A stretch of DNA of 64,000 nt from Thermoplasma acidophilum DSM 1728 (GCF_000195915.1 NC_002578.1:1111644-1175643); one strand, 5' to 3'. Numbered from the stretch's first letter, positions 1-9,276 are shown. Program-made: numbers and translations. Notes: generated by a model from the sequence alone, not told the origin.

Positions 1-266
1 TGGCTGTTGGCCGGATTCGCCTTCACTGTTATGATCTTCGCCTTCTTGATCTTCTTCTCTGATGCATCGTAAACATTGGCAGTCTCTGCGGTGAAAAGTA
101 TAACCTTTGTATTTCCGCCCATTGTGCGAATTACCTTGCGCTCTGTCTTTGTTCCCAGTTTCGTCAGCGTCGGCTCTCTTCCGAGCTCAAATCTTCTCTT
201 CTTGCGGGACTGCTTTAGGCTTCCGCCGGTAGCTTTCTTACCAGATTTACCCTGAAATATCGTCAT
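1..266 (-). CDS. rps8e: 30S ribosomal protein S8e (3' end outside window)
   Basis: Eukaryote/archaea-type small-subunit ribosomal protein. The reverse strand from the ATG at 266 reads MTIFQGKSGKKATGGSLKQ..., matching the start of S8e (M-x-x-[WF]-QG-[RK]-S...TGG). About 88 residues are visible, through the basic middle part, and the frame is still open at base 1, so the C-terminus lies outside the window. A GGTGA Shine-Dalgarno-like motif lies at 272-276, five bases before the ATG, and decides this start over the out-of-frame ATG at 270. The likely TATA box is about 150 bases upstream (413-420), so the gene has an unusually long leader for this genome. Confidence 0.93.
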   Translation of the reverse strand, partial: MTIFQGKSGKKATGGSLKQSRKKRRFELGREPTLTKLGTKTERKVIRTMGGNTKVILFTAETANVYDASEKKIKKAKIITVKANPANS

Positions 267-324
267 GCATTCACCTGTTATATCATCCCCTTTCAGCAGT
301 TGCAAACGGATGGCTGGCTCATTA

Positions 325-343
325 TGGCAGATCAGTTCTGCCA
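325..343 (-). promoter_or_regulatory. hairpin in the rps8e leader
   Basis: A perfect 7-base-pair inverted repeat (TGGCAGA / TCTGCCA) with a 5-base loop lies between the presumed transcription start (about 390) and the rps8e start codon at 266. Its position suggests a structured 5' untranslated region. Regulation of ribosomal protein synthesis is only an inference. Apart from this hairpin and the two TATA boxes I see nothing else in the roughly 320-base gap 267-585. Confidence 0.35.
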
Positions 344-412
344 GGAACCGAAGCTCCTGCAGTATGGCCACCAGTTGGATCTGCTGATGGAATTATCGGT
401 GATGGCTTATTG

Positions 413-420
413 TATATAAC
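413..420 (-). promoter_or_regulatory. TATA box, probable rps8e promoter
   Basis: The reverse strand reads TTATATAC inside AAAGTTATATACAATAAG. It is the only convincing TATA box upstream of rps8e and would start transcription near 390, leaving a leader of about 120 bases. Confidence 0.5.
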
Positions 421-557
421 TTTATCAACTTTTCCGATCCCGGCAAGCGCAGCGTTGTGCGGAATCGCGTCGCATTAGTGGTTCTCTCTCACACATTTCC
501 ACGCATTCCATCGATCCCATTGTTACAATCGCGAATGATATCGGAATATCGATTACA

Positions 558-565
558 TTTATATA
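558..565 (+). promoter_or_regulatory. TATA box of the NifX-like gene (leaderless)
   Basis: TTTATATA is centred about 25 bases before the ATG at 586, so the transcript should begin at or next to the start codon. This spacing supports 586 rather than the in-frame codon at 571 as the translation start. Confidence 0.65.
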
Positions 566-570
566 GCTAA

Positions 571-939
<369 letters not shown>

Positions 940-940
940 A

Positions 941-1642
941 TCATTGATCCAGAACCAGCGCCACTTTCCGCTTCGCCAGGATGGATGCCAGATCCTGAGG
1001 TAGATAAACCAGATCGTTGCTGTGCAGCGAATAATTCCTGTCAAGCTGGGCAATGGGCGGCAGATCTTCTGTGATCATAACCAGAACGTATCTACCATCC
1101 TCTTTTTTGATTTCTATATTTTCGCTGGGGATCTCCGCCGGTGGTTGATGCTGATCCTGTACCACCTGTGGTTCTTCCTGTGGCTTCTGATCAGCAATGG
1201 CCGTTGGTGATTCGTCCGCAGGGGCTGGCTGTGCCTCAGCCCTTGCCTCATTTTTCTCTTCGCGCTTAGGTATGAAGCTTTCAAATTCTTCAGTTATTAT
1301 ATTGTGGATTTTCTCTATGAATTCCTTTTCCTCGTCGGTAAGAAGCGATAATGTTTCGCCACTTATGTCATAAATGGCCTTCGCAACAATCTTTTCAAAT
1401 CTCCGCTGAAACAGGCTTCTGAAATCCCTCTTTAAGGTCTGGAAGCGATTGTTCATCGTTAGGTAATTTTCTATGTCCTGCTTCTGGAAGTATTCGGAGG
1501 CCTCCGCCTGCAGATCCGACAGAGCAGCACGTACCTTCCGGTATATATCCGGATCTATCTCTATGATCTTGCGATGGCTCTGCTCGGCATATATTGCTGT
1601 GCGTATTTCCGAAATCAGCTTATCGATATCTGCTGGCTTCAT
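941..1642 (-). CDS. gins51: archaeal GINS complex subunit (Gins51 type)
   Basis: Replication factor that joins Cdc45/RecJ-like protein and MCM in the archaeal replicative helicase. Of 233 residues, the first ~120 are the helical A domain (IDKLISEIRTAIYAEQ..., then the FEKIVAKAIYDISGE stretch). A low-complexity linker rich in Pro, Glu and Gln covers ~125-175. The small beta B domain is C-terminal (...EDLPPIAQLDRNYSLHSNDLVYLPQDLASILAKRKVA...). A-then-B order is the Sld5/Psf1-like (Gins51) arrangement. No Gins23 gene is seen here, and Thermoplasma is thought to use a homotetramer of this single subunit. Identification rests on domain order and the C-terminal motif. Confidence 0.85.
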   Translation of the reverse strand: MKPADIDKLISEIRTAIYAEQSHRKIIEIDPDIYRKVRAALSDLQAEASEYFQKQDIENYLTMNNRFQTLKRDFRSLFQRRFEKIVAKAIYDISGETLSLLTDEEKEFIEKIHNIITEEFESFIPKREEKNEARAEAQPAPADESPTAIADQKPQEEPQVVQDQHQPPAEIPSENIEIKKEDGRYVLVMITEDLPPIAQLDRNYSLHSNDLVYLPQDLASILAKRKVALVLDQ

Positions 1643-1827
1643 CTATTCCAAATCATTCTTATATGCAGTTTATACTAATCTCATTTTCCATGCCCGTGAC
1701 ATAAGGCATATGAAATCGATCAGCAGTGGACTAAAGGAAGAAAAATGAATCTTCCCATTCAGATGATATCAAATCATGATCAGTTTATCCTGGCTGATTC
1801 TGGATCTCTATCAGGATTTTCGTGATC

Positions 1828-3552
1828 TCATATAAATCTGAAAATCAGGAACGTTGTTGCGATCGTTGTCGGTATGGTGTATATCGCTGTGAACTTGGCC
1901 GTACGAACCGCGGAAAATACCGTAGATATGAGTGTCTGGAAGTTGTTCTTTTCTCCCATTTTCACGGTGGCATAATCCGTGGCCATGCCTACCTTTACAG
2001 GTTCCACATCGGCCTTTGCTCTCTTAACTGCCAGCGCAATGAGATCCGCTATCCTATCAGCATCCCCCCTGGATCCGAGTGGGAAGACGTCGAGTACGCT
2101 GGCATTGACGTAGTGATTATCGGTGGTGTATATTTCTACGCTTGATACCGTATCCGATAATCTTGATCTTACCCTCTCTATGAGATCGGTTGTTATATTG
2201 TTCGAATCGGTGAGAACCACTGCATCGTACCTATCGCCTGTCTGCAGAACTGCCGCCTGTATTCCCATTGATGCAAGCCCGGGAACATCCTCATAAACTC
2301 TGGCATATCCTATTCTGGTCTCGTACTTTGGCTCGTCCCTCAAAAATTCCCTTTCGAATGCCTTTATCGTTGGTGAGGCGTTCTTGAGCTCTGGGGCCTT
2401 CTTCCTGAAATTATTCTGTGCATCGATCACTGCAAAGTCGTCAGCCCCAATCTTTTTCATGTGCGCAATTATCTTCAACCCTTCCTCTAGGGCAACATCA
2501 TCAAAGGCTGTTTTCTCTGGCACTATTGCGCCAAGGCCAAAATTACCGAACCTCTCTACGTATATGACAAATTTCCCGGCCGCAACCTTCCTTGGCCTGG
2601 CCATCCTTTCGGTGAAGACCAGCTTCTGGTGGGCAGACCTTATAGCTTCGGCTATATTGTCGATATCCTGGTCTCCCCTGCAATTGTTATCGTTGCTGGT
2701 TGTTGTGTGGAAAACCATCAGATCCCCCAGCTCCGGAAGCCTGGTGCTGAGTCTTTCAGGCAGGTTGCTGCTCCCAAGAACTCCGAATGGTCCGGGGTGA
2801 ATGTATGGAAATATCATGCTCACCTTTATGCTACCATCCATCCTCCTTACTTCCACTAGCTTAACAGGAATCTTGCGCTCATGGCTGTAGATCCTGTCAA
2901 AAAAGTGCTTTACCGATATATTCGATTCCAACCTCTTACCGGAGTTCAGGAAGAACTCCAGTATTTTGGATGGTGACGATTTGTATTTCTTCACGAACTT
3001 GGCCGTGGCCCTTCTTATCAGGAAATAAGCTGCAAGGGCATAAACAAGCGACGATATTATGAACGGTACGATGAGCAGATACTGCGATCTGAAGATCAGT
3101 ATAAATATGATGAGCATCGAATAAACATAGTTCATGGAAGGGATCAGATCCTTTATTCCGTCCGCAGGGTAGAATACGTAGAATATCAGAAACCTGAACA
3201 GCGTAGTTGACGAAATCGCAAGTAAAAGTGAAGAATCATAGGATCTGAACGCGTGTGTCAGTATGAGTATCCAGAAGAAAACATTCCATATGACGAGCGA
3301 CACGAAGTTTAGATACACATTCCTCTTAACCGGGAATACTATCTTCGATATCTTTGTGAAAAACAAATCAAGCAGAATGGAAATTAAAAAGGTGCCCGGA
3401 ACGATCAGGAGTGTGGTGGTTATATCCCTTATAAAATAATAGTCTATCAGACCTATCGCTATCAACGGTGCGATAAAGTATTTCGGCGATATGGATTTCC
3501 TCACAAATGTCGAAAGATCATCTATTGATCTCTGTTTTTCTGTGTACAACAA
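1828..3552 (-). CDS. DUF2070 family archaeal membrane protein
   Basis: A 574-residue protein with about six hydrophobic segments in residues 20-190 (several pairs such as FIAPLIAIGLIDYYF and LLLAISSTTLFRFLIFYVF). A soluble domain of ~340 residues follows, and one membrane segment lies at the extreme C-terminus. The soluble part carries the DUF2070 signature HPGPFG..GSSNLPERLS (near 260-275), TTTSNDNNCRGDQD, and DAQNN. The function of this archaea-specific family is not known; the conserved His, Asp and Asn resemble a metal or catalytic site, which is inference. The start is TTG (two TTG codons in a row at 3552 and 3549) with no ATG near it, so the exact start is uncertain. It is a single-gene unit. 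Confidence 0.8.
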   Translation of the reverse strand: MLYTEKQRSIDDLSTFVRKSISPKYFIAPLIAIGLIDYYFIRDITTTLLIVPGTFLISILLDLFFTKISKIVFPVKRNVYLNFVSLVIWNVFFWILILTHAFRSYDSSLLLAISSTTLFRFLIFYVFYPADGIKDLIPSMNYVYSMLIIFILIFRSQYLLIVPFIISSLVYALAAYFLIRRATAKFVKKYKSSPSKILEFFLNSGKRLESNISVKHFFDRIYSHERKIPVKLVEVRRMDGSIKVSMIFPYIHPGPFGVLGSSNLPERLSTRLPELGDLMVFHTTTSNDNNCRGDQDIDNIAEAIRSAHQKLVFTERMARPRKVAAGKFVIYVERFGNFGLGAIVPEKTAFDDVALEEGLKIIAHMKKIGADDFAVIDAQNNFRKKAPELKNASPTIKAFEREFLRDEPKYETRIGYARVYEDVPGLASMGIQAAVLQTGDRYDAVVLTDSNNITTDLIERVRSRLSDTVSSVEIYTTDNHYVNASVLDVFPLGSRGDADRIADLIALAVKRAKADVEPVKVGMATDYATVKMGEKNNFQTLISTVFSAVRTAKFTAIYTIPTTIATTFLIFRFI

Positions 3553-3636
3553 ATCAGTAATAAAGAGAAGTATTTCTTTTTTATGCGTTATGTTGAAATT
3601 TACGGGAAAAGTTTATTTTGTTAAACTTTTAACAAA

Positions 3637-3873
3637 TTAATGAGATGACCCTTCAATCGCTTCTATGGTATATGTGTGTATGACGGGATTTGCAAGTATT
3701 TTGCTGGTTATCTCGGAAACTTCGTCTCTATCGTCAGCATCTATATAGTAAACCTTTGATGTCCTGACGTCCCTTATTCCCTTGTATCCAAGAATATTAA
3801 AGTTTTTGAGGATAGTCACAGCCTCAGGATCCTCAACTCCTTCCTTGTACCTTATTTCAACTCGAAACTTCAT
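3637..3873 (-). CDS. purS: phosphoribosylformylglycinamidine synthase, PurS subunit
   Basis: Small subunit of the FGAM synthase complex (PurS-PurQ-PurL) of purine synthesis; it dimerises and bridges glutaminase and synthetase. The 78-residue product starts MKFRVEIRYKEGVEDPEAVTI and continues NILGYKGIRDVRTSKVYYI, the typical PurS beta-alpha-beta pattern. The ATG at 3873 was chosen over 3891 because a TATA box (3893-3902) lies ~25 bases upstream, giving a leaderless mRNA. Unlike in many genomes it is not next to its partner purL, which is ~22 kb away at 26145-28424; purQ is not in the window. Confidence 0.88.
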   Translation of the reverse strand: MKFRVEIRYKEGVEDPEAVTILKNFNILGYKGIRDVRTSKVYYIDADDRDEVSEITSKILANPVIHTYTIEAIEGSSH

Positions 3874-3892
3874 GATGGAGTATACGAACACA

Positions 3893-3902
3893 GTTAAATA
3901 TG
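3893..3902 (-). promoter_or_regulatory. TATA box of purS (leaderless)
   Basis: The reverse strand reads CATATTTAAC, centred about 24 bases before the purS ATG at 3873. It supports the shorter purS start. The rest of the gap up to 4120 holds no gene that I can recognise. Confidence 0.55.
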
Positions 3903-4119
3903 TTAACTATGGGCGATCATGCGTCTCCTGCGTAGAACTGTCCTCTTCCCTGCCATCGATCCTCTGCTGATGTTTCAATTCCTCACGCGATCATAAATCA
4001 GGTATATGGGCCATAGATAAACAGCGCGTTTCACTTTTCTAAACCTATGCGCTTTATAACGAGCTATGATATCAAGTTGCCAATTTCCTCGATCTGTTCT
4101 AATAGAATGATGCTATGTA

Positions 4120-6468
4120 ATGGATATGGCGTCCCAGAAGGTGGATATCGATCAGATCCTGAAGGAAGTTAATTCCGGAAAATCCGGACTGACCGAAGAG
4201 GAAGCCCAAAGGAGATTATCCCAGTATGGGTATAACGAGATACAGGAGAAGAAAGAGAGCCGCATTGTTAAATTTCTCAAAAAGTTCTGGGCGCCTGTAC
4301 CGTGGATGCTTGAAGCCACAATAGTCATAACTCTCCTGCTTGACAAATTGCTGGATACTTATATAATAGCATTTCTTCTCGTCTTCAATGCAGCTGTAGG
4401 CTTCTTTCAGGAGTCTAAGGCGGAGAACGCAGTAGAACTCCTGAAACAGAAGCTTAGCGTGAAGGCCAGAGTAGAGCGTTCCGGCGTATGGAAACAGGTT
4501 GAGGCGCGTGTTCTTGTACCCGGAGATGTAATAGACATACGCCTTGGAGATGTGGTTCCTGCTGATTCCGTAATATTATCCGGCAGTCTGGAGATAGATG
4601 AGTCCGCACTCACAGGTGAGAGCGTTGCTGTTACGAAGGATACTGGGGATATAGCTTACTCGGGCTCGGTGGTGAGGCGCGGAGAAGCCCTAGCCATAGT
4701 CTATAAAACCGGATCAGCAACCTATTTCGGAAAAACAACCAGCCTGGTGCAGTCAGCTGGATCAAAATCACATATTGAATCGCTGATATTCAATATAGTC
4801 CGGGATCTCATAGTGATCGATGTCCTGCTCGTCATAATAACTGCGGTCTATTCCTATTTCATTCACATACCCATACCTACCATAATTCCCTTCGTACTTG
4901 TTCTGCTCATAGCCTCTATACCAGTTGCGCTCCCAGCAACATTTACCATTGCAATGGCCTACGGTGCTCTCGACATTTCAAAGAAGGGGGCCCTTGTTAC
5001 GAGACTCAGCGCAATTGAAGACGCAGCATCCATGGATGTCCTGTGCTCGGACAAGACTGGAACCATCACCAAGAACCATCTCACCGTATCTGATCCACTC
5101 CCACTCAATGCGACCAGAGAGGATCTGATAAGGTACGCGGCATACGCCTCAGAAATGGCGAGTGATGATCCTATCGATAAGGCCATTCTAGAATACGCAA
5201 AAAATGCGAATCTATTGCCTGATCTTTCTCTTCGATCCAGTTTCTTACCATTTGATCCATCGACGAAGAGGACCGAGGCCACGATCAAGGTGGAGGGCAA
5301 AACACTGAGGGTGGCCAAGGGAGCGCCGCAGATAATAAGCGAACTCTGTGGAATGAGATACGAGGATATAATGGACAAAGTCATCGAAATAGCAAAGAGA
5401 GGCTACCGCGTAATTGCCGTGGGAGCTGGGGAGAATAGCATGCACCTTGTCGGGCTTATACCTCTCTACGATCCTCCCAGAGATGATTCCAGAAAGCTGA
5501 TCTCGGATCTGAAAAATCTCGGTGTCTCAGTTAAAATGGTTACAGGGGACAATGCACCCATTGCGGAGGAGATAGCTAACCAGGTTGGGATCGAAGGCCA
5601 GGTCTGCAGCCTCCATGGGAATCAGAAAATTTCCGATGAGTGCGGGATATATGCTGAGGTATTTCCTGAAGATAAATTCAAAATCGTGAGATCCCTTCAA
5701 GAAGCGGGGCATGTGACCGGAATGACCGGTGACGGCGTAAATGATGCACCCGCTCTAAAACAGGCTGAAGTTGGGATAGCGGTCAGCAATGCAACGGATA
5801 TTGCCAAGGCATCAGCAAGCATAGTGCTCACGCATGAGGGTATATCTGATATCGTTGAAGCTGTGAAGGAGGGCCGTAAGATCTTCCAGAGGATGCTCAC
5901 ATACACGATGAACAAGATAGTGAAGACGATACAGGTCGTCATCTTTCTGACAGCTTCATTCTTTGCAGTACGCTACTTTGTAACAACACCGTTTGACATC
6001 ATACTGCTCCTATTCGCCAATGATTTCGTCACGATGTCCATCGCAACAGATAACGTAAGATACTCCAACAGACCTGAGAAATGGAACGTGAAGGCACTGA
6101 TCGTTACTTCCGGCCTGATAGCAGCACTGCTCGTTGTTGAAGGTTTCATAATACTCTACCTGGGGATATACCTGCATTTCTCAAAAGATATGATACATAC
6201 GCTTATATTCGATATGCTTGTGTTCAGCGGCCTGTTCAACGTCTTCATGGTGCGTGAGAGGAGGCGCTTCTGGCATTCAAGGCCCTCACGCTATCTGCTG
6301 GTTTCGATAGCGGGCGACATTGTTGGAATAAGCCTGATATCGACCTTCGGCATATTAGTAACTGGCATACCGTTCTATTCCGTATTGATCGTACTTGGCT
6401 TTGCCTTCGCTTGGATGGCGGTTCTGGATACCATCAAGAACTATCTTTTCCGCATTTATGGCCTCTGA
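4120..6468 (+). CDS. plasma-membrane proton-efflux P-type ATPase (type IIIA)
   Basis: ATP-driven cation pump of the Pma1/H+-ATPase branch, likely exporting protons in this acidophile. The 782 residues hold the whole P-type core. The N-terminal cation-ATPase domain comes first (GLTEEEAQRRLSQYGYNEI), then the A-domain TGES at ~165-168. The M4 motif PVALP is at ~268. The phosphorylated Asp is D311 in CSDKTGT, followed by the nucleotide-binding KGAP, and the hinge TGDGVNDAPALKQAEVGIA is near 530. About ten membrane segments are visible. The length is usual for archaeal IIIA pumps, which lack the long C-terminal regulatory tail of fungal Pma1. The second ATG (4126) is an alternative start. It stands alone, with no clear operon partner. 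Confidence 0.9.
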   Translation: MDMASQKVDIDQILKEVNSGKSGLTEEEAQRRLSQYGYNEIQEKKESRIVKFLKKFWAPVPWMLEATIVITLLLDKLLDTYIIAFLLVFNAAVGFFQESKAENAVELLKQKLSVKARVERSGVWKQVEARVLVPGDVIDIRLGDVVPADSVILSGSLEIDESALTGESVAVTKDTGDIAYSGSVVRRGEALAIVYKTGSATYFGKTTSLVQSAGSKSHIESLIFNIVRDLIVIDVLLVIITAVYSYFIHIPIPTIIPFVLVLLIASIPVALPATFTIAMAYGALDISKKGALVTRLSAIEDAASMDVLCSDKTGTITKNHLTVSDPLPLNATREDLIRYAAYASEMASDDPIDKAILEYAKNANLLPDLSLRSSFLPFDPSTKRTEATIKVEGKTLRVAKGAPQIISELCGMRYEDIMDKVIEIAKRGYRVIAVGAGENSMHLVGLIPLYDPPRDDSRKLISDLKNLGVSVKMVTGDNAPIAEEIANQVGIEGQVCSLHGNQKISDECGIYAEVFPEDKFKIVRSLQEAGHVTGMTGDGVNDAPALKQAEVGIAVSNATDIAKASASIVLTHEGISDIVEAVKEGRKIFQRMLTYTMNKIVKTIQVVIFLTASFFAVRYFVTTPFDIILLLFANDFVTMSIATDNVRYSNRPEKWNVKALIVTSGLIAALLVVEGFIILYLGIYLHFSKDMIHTLIFDMLVFSGLFNVFMVRERRRFWHSRPSRYLLVSIAGDIVGISLISTFGILVTGIPFYSVLIVLGFAFAWMAVLDTIKNYLFRIYGL

Positions 6469-6610
6469 AGCCACAATTAACCTTCATAACATCGGCAGGT
6501 CAGAAAATAAAAAATACGTAGTAAATATTTAACATCAAATATGGATTTGTAAATGACCGGAGACGCAGGTGATCGATTTCGAAACCGGCTCCGATTATGG
6601 AGGTCGATGG

Positions 6611-6952
6611 ATGAAGACAAAGGATCTGATAGATTATGGGACCTTTTCCAAAGTGGACATGAGAGTCGGAAAGATAGTGGATGTGCAGGACTTTCCTGAA
6701 GCAAGGAAACCGGCATACAGGATCCGCATATATTTCGGCGAGGATATCGGATACAGGAATTCGTCAGCCCAGATCACAAATTACACGAAGGAAGAACTGA
6801 TCGGCATGAACATAATAGCCGTTGTAAACTTTCCGCCTAAACAGGTTGCTAATTTTATATCAGAAGTGCTTGTATTGGGCGCCATCACCGATAAAGGCGT
6901 TCGACTCATACAGGCCGATTCGCTCTCCAGACCTGGAGACTATATTGCATGA
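6611..6952 (+). CDS. csaA: CsaA-like tRNA-binding-domain protein
   Basis: A 113-residue protein made of a single tRNA-binding OB-fold domain, as in CsaA and the C-termini of some aminoacyl-tRNA synthetases. Motifs are FSKVDMRVGKIVDVQDFPEARKP and, later, NFPPKQVANFISEVLVLGA. CsaA is reported to bind unfolded or secretory proteins; RNA binding is also possible. The ATG at 6611 is preferred over the GTG at 6569 because GGAGGT at 6599-6604 sits six bases before it and the length then fits the family. It overlaps the following esterase gene by four bases (ATGA), so the two are translationally coupled. Confidence 0.82.
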   Translation: MKTKDLIDYGTFSKVDMRVGKIVDVQDFPEARKPAYRIRIYFGEDIGYRNSSAQITNYTKEELIGMNIIAVVNFPPKQVANFISEVLVLGAITDKGVRLIQADSLSRPGDYIA

Positions 6953-7923
6953 GGTGTAGCTTGATAGAGATTTCTGAGGAAAAAGTATTGGCGAAGAGCC
7001 TTACTGAAAATCCACTTGGAGATCCCGCAGTCAGAGATGTTAACATCATCAAGGTGAATGCAACTGAGAGATCGCCCGTTATAATAGGACTCGCTGGCTT
7101 CACCGGATCTGGGAGAAGTTTTCTGAACAGAACATACACGAGCATGGATTTTCTTACGGCGCTGAAGGAAATTGATGAAAAGCGATCAGACCTTGGCTTC
7201 ATCATTGTTCTTCCAGACGTGATGACAGGGCTATATGGGAATCAGTACCTCAACTCCAGCGCGGTCGGGAACTACGAAGATTTCATAGTTAAGGACATTG
7301 TAGGCATCATAAGGGAGAGGTTCGGAGAGAGGCCGATGGGTGTATTCGGAAAATCGTCAGGTGGCTTCGGATCCTACACACTGGCGGTCAGGCATCCCGA
7401 CATCTTCTCGGGCTTCATAGATGTTTCAGGCGACTCTGCGTTCGAATACGTGTACATTCCTGATTTTCCGGACACCTACAAGGAGATACGAAGGCAGGGC
7501 CTGTACAGGTGGTTTGATGAGATTCACAGAAAGTTATCGCTTCAGAACCAGGATATAAAGGTGGCCAACATAGTGGCGATGTCGGCATTTTACAGCCCTG
7601 ATCCAGGATCGCCCATGGGCATAAGCCTCCCCTTTGACATTGAAACGGGCGAACTCATAGAATCCGTGTGGAACAGATGGCTGAAATTTGATCCTGCAAG
7701 GAATATTGCGGATTACATGGACGTGCTCAGAGATATGGCCATCTTTCTTCAAGTCGGTGCAAAGGATGAATTTCACACTGACATAGGTATCGGTACAATG
7801 CACAGGAAGCTCGAACAGGAGAACGTTGTGCACTTCTATGAGGTATATGACAGCGGGCATTTCGGGATCGATTACTTCTACCTTAAATCCCTACCGTTGC
7901 TGATCGAGCTGATAGAGCAGTGA
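6949..7923 (+). CDS. alpha/beta-hydrolase, esterase-D-like
   Basis: A 324-residue serine hydrolase. The nucleophile elbow GKSSGGFGS (Ser in G-x-S-x-G, ~residue 129) lies between a predicted strand and helix. An acid candidate is in the GAKDEFHTD segment and the catalytic His in YDSGHFGID near the C-terminus, so the triad order Ser-Asp-His is complete. The GFTGSGRSF stretch after strand 3 could supply the oxyanion hole. It resembles putative esterases of the esterase D/feruloyl esterase group; the substrate cannot be read from the sequence. The start overlaps the csaA stop; a TTG at 6961, preceded by GAGGTG, is a possible alternative start. Confidence 0.8.
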   Translation: MRCSLIEISEEKVLAKSLTENPLGDPAVRDVNIIKVNATERSPVIIGLAGFTGSGRSFLNRTYTSMDFLTALKEIDEKRSDLGFIIVLPDVMTGLYGNQYLNSSAVGNYEDFIVKDIVGIIRERFGERPMGVFGKSSGGFGSYTLAVRHPDIFSGFIDVSGDSAFEYVYIPDFPDTYKEIRRQGLYRWFDEIHRKLSLQNQDIKVANIVAMSAFYSPDPGSPMGISLPFDIETGELIESVWNRWLKFDPARNIADYMDVLRDMAIFLQVGAKDEFHTDIGIGTMHRKLEQENVVHFYEVYDSGHFGIDYFYLKSLPLLIELIEQ

Positions 7924-7963
7924 TCAGAAAAAGCTTAATAATCATACAACACATTGCAACAGG

Positions 7964-8152
7964 ATGGAAAAAACATGTGAGGTTTCTGGCTGCAGCAATC
8001 CCAGTTTCAAAACCGTACCAGCAGAACTGGCCAGAAAGGTATTTTCTCTGACCAGCGATAAAACCAAGGTTCACCTCTGCAAGGAGCATTACAAGGAATA
8101 CAAGAAGAAGACAAAAGAAGACAGAAAGATCGACAGGGCAGACTGGGTCTGA
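7964..8152 (+). CDS. small putative zinc-binding protein
   Basis: A 62-residue protein with two Cys/His pairs: C-x4-C near the N-terminus (CEVSGC) and C-x2-H in HLCKEHY. They could form one treble-clef-like zinc site, and a basic C-terminal helix follows (KEYKKKTKEDRK). A TATA-like AAGCTTAATAATC at 7930-7942 lies 25-30 bases upstream, so it probably has its own leaderless transcript. It sits 11 bases before the glycosyltransferase gene and may be cotranscribed with it. I do not recognise a named family; nucleic-acid binding is a guess from the charge. Confidence 0.65.
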   Translation: MEKTCEVSGCSNPSFKTVPAELARKVFSLTSDKTKVHLCKEHYKEYKKKTKEDRKIDRADWV

Positions 8153-8163
8153 TAAGATGGGCA

Positions 8164-8934
8164 ATGACTGAAGCCGGCGCATCGATCGTCGTTACGGTGA
8201 AGAATGAAGGAAAAAACCTCCGGGAACTTCTCGAGAGCATTGAGAAAAATGATTTTACCAATTTTGAAACGGTAGTTGTGGATGATCTCAGCACCGATGA
8301 TACCGAGGATATAGTGAAGAGCTACCGTTTCACGGTTTACAAGAGGATCGCATGCTCAAGGGGAGAGGGCAGAAACATAGGGGTTGATCTCTCCCGATAC
8401 GGGTATATTCTCTTTACGGACGGTGATGCAAAGGTATCCGAACACTGGATATCCGGCATGGTATCGGCGCTGGCCGCAGGCAACGATGCAGTAATAGGAA
8501 ACACCCTTTATACAGGAAAGAGAAGGTACATGCAGGAACGTGTCAAGATCTTTCTTGAAGGAATAGAGGTCACTGCACCATCCGTAAACCTTGCATACCG
8601 TAAGGATCGATTCCGGCAGCTGGGGGGCTTCGATCCTAAGTTCGTAACTGCTGAGGATATCGATCTCAATATAAGGGCAGTGAAGGCGGGGTTCAGGTTT
8701 GCAACCTGCGATTCATGCGTCGTGTATGCGAAGGTGAGGGAAAATCTGGCATCGTTCCTGAGGCAGGCCTACTGGAACGGATATGGGCGGTATCAGCTGG
8801 AGATGAAGCATCCAGGTATAACCAGGAACACAAGAGTAAGGCTCGGCCATAATTTCTTTGATTTTCTCCATATGGTCTCTGGTGCAGCCGGGTATCTATC
8901 GGCCAGGATCTCGGAAGGAAAACAAGGCCGGTGA
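8164..8934 (+). CDS. family 2 glycosyltransferase
   Basis: A 256-residue GT-A fold enzyme transferring a sugar from a nucleotide-sugar donor. N-terminal ASIVVTVKNEGKNLRELLESI and VVVDDLSTDDTEDIV form the nucleotide-binding part. FTDGDAKV holds the DxD metal motif (~residue 91). GGFDPKFVTAEDIDLNIRAVKAGFRF gives the ED catalytic-base motif (~165), and a W near the C-terminal NGYGRYQ fits a QxxRW-like site. There is no strong membrane segment. Glycan synthesis for surface proteins or lipids is likely. The 3' end lies six bases from the 3' end of the RNase P RNA on the other strand. Confidence 0.85.
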   Translation: MTEAGASIVVTVKNEGKNLRELLESIEKNDFTNFETVVVDDLSTDDTEDIVKSYRFTVYKRIACSRGEGRNIGVDLSRYGYILFTDGDAKVSEHWISGMVSALAAGNDAVIGNTLYTGKRRYMQERVKIFLEGIEVTAPSVNLAYRKDRFRQLGGFDPKFVTAEDIDLNIRAVKAGFRFATCDSCVVYAKVRENLASFLRQAYWNGYGRYQLEMKHPGITRNTRVRLGHNFFDFLHMVSGAAGYLSARISEGKQGR

Positions 8935-8940
8935 ACATCA

Positions 8941-9248
8941 TTGGCGGGAATCCGCGGAGTAAGCCCCCTTCTGTTCACCCAATGGGCTGGCAGCATTCGA
9001 CTGTTCGTCTTACCCGATCCTCACGGCGGCCTCACAGGATCCGTTTAGACTTTCTCCATCCGGGGAGGCTTTCCATCGGATCCTCCGGAAACGTCATCCC
9101 TTCGGAATCATGCTTTACCGGAGACCGTTTATTTCTTTTGCCTTTACCATCCCTCTCAGGATGCTGGCTTGCGCCAGCCGGATACCGCCGAGGAGGGGGG
9201 ACTTTCCTCACCTCAAGGGCGTCAGCTGCCCTCGCGCTTTCCCGCCAG
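8941..9248 (-). ncRNA. rnpB: RNase P RNA
   Basis: Catalytic RNA of RNase P, which removes tRNA 5' leaders. Read on the reverse strand, the gene holds the conserved 5' core GAGGAAAGUCC (around 9195-9210) and the 3' core ACAGAAGGGGGCUUACU (around 8960-8975). The ends pair as helix P1 (5' GGCGGGAA with 3' TTCCCGCC at 8942-8950). GC content is far higher than in the neighbours and there is no credible long reading frame. About 308 bases agrees with archaeal type A RNAs. Ends are set from P1 pairing and may be off by a few bases. Confidence 0.93.
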
Positions 9249-9276
9249 CTGTTTCCAGCGGTTAGATATCCAGAAG

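Noticed and set aside
290-400. In-frame extension of rps8e upstream of its ATG
   Set aside because: The frame is open for ~40 codons but has no start codon other than weak TTG, and S8e homologues begin at the chosen ATG, which has a ribosome site.
3900-4119. Possible C/D-box small RNA between purS and the P-type ATPase
   Set aside because: Isolated ATGATC- and CTGA-like words occur, but no properly spaced C, D', C' and D set.
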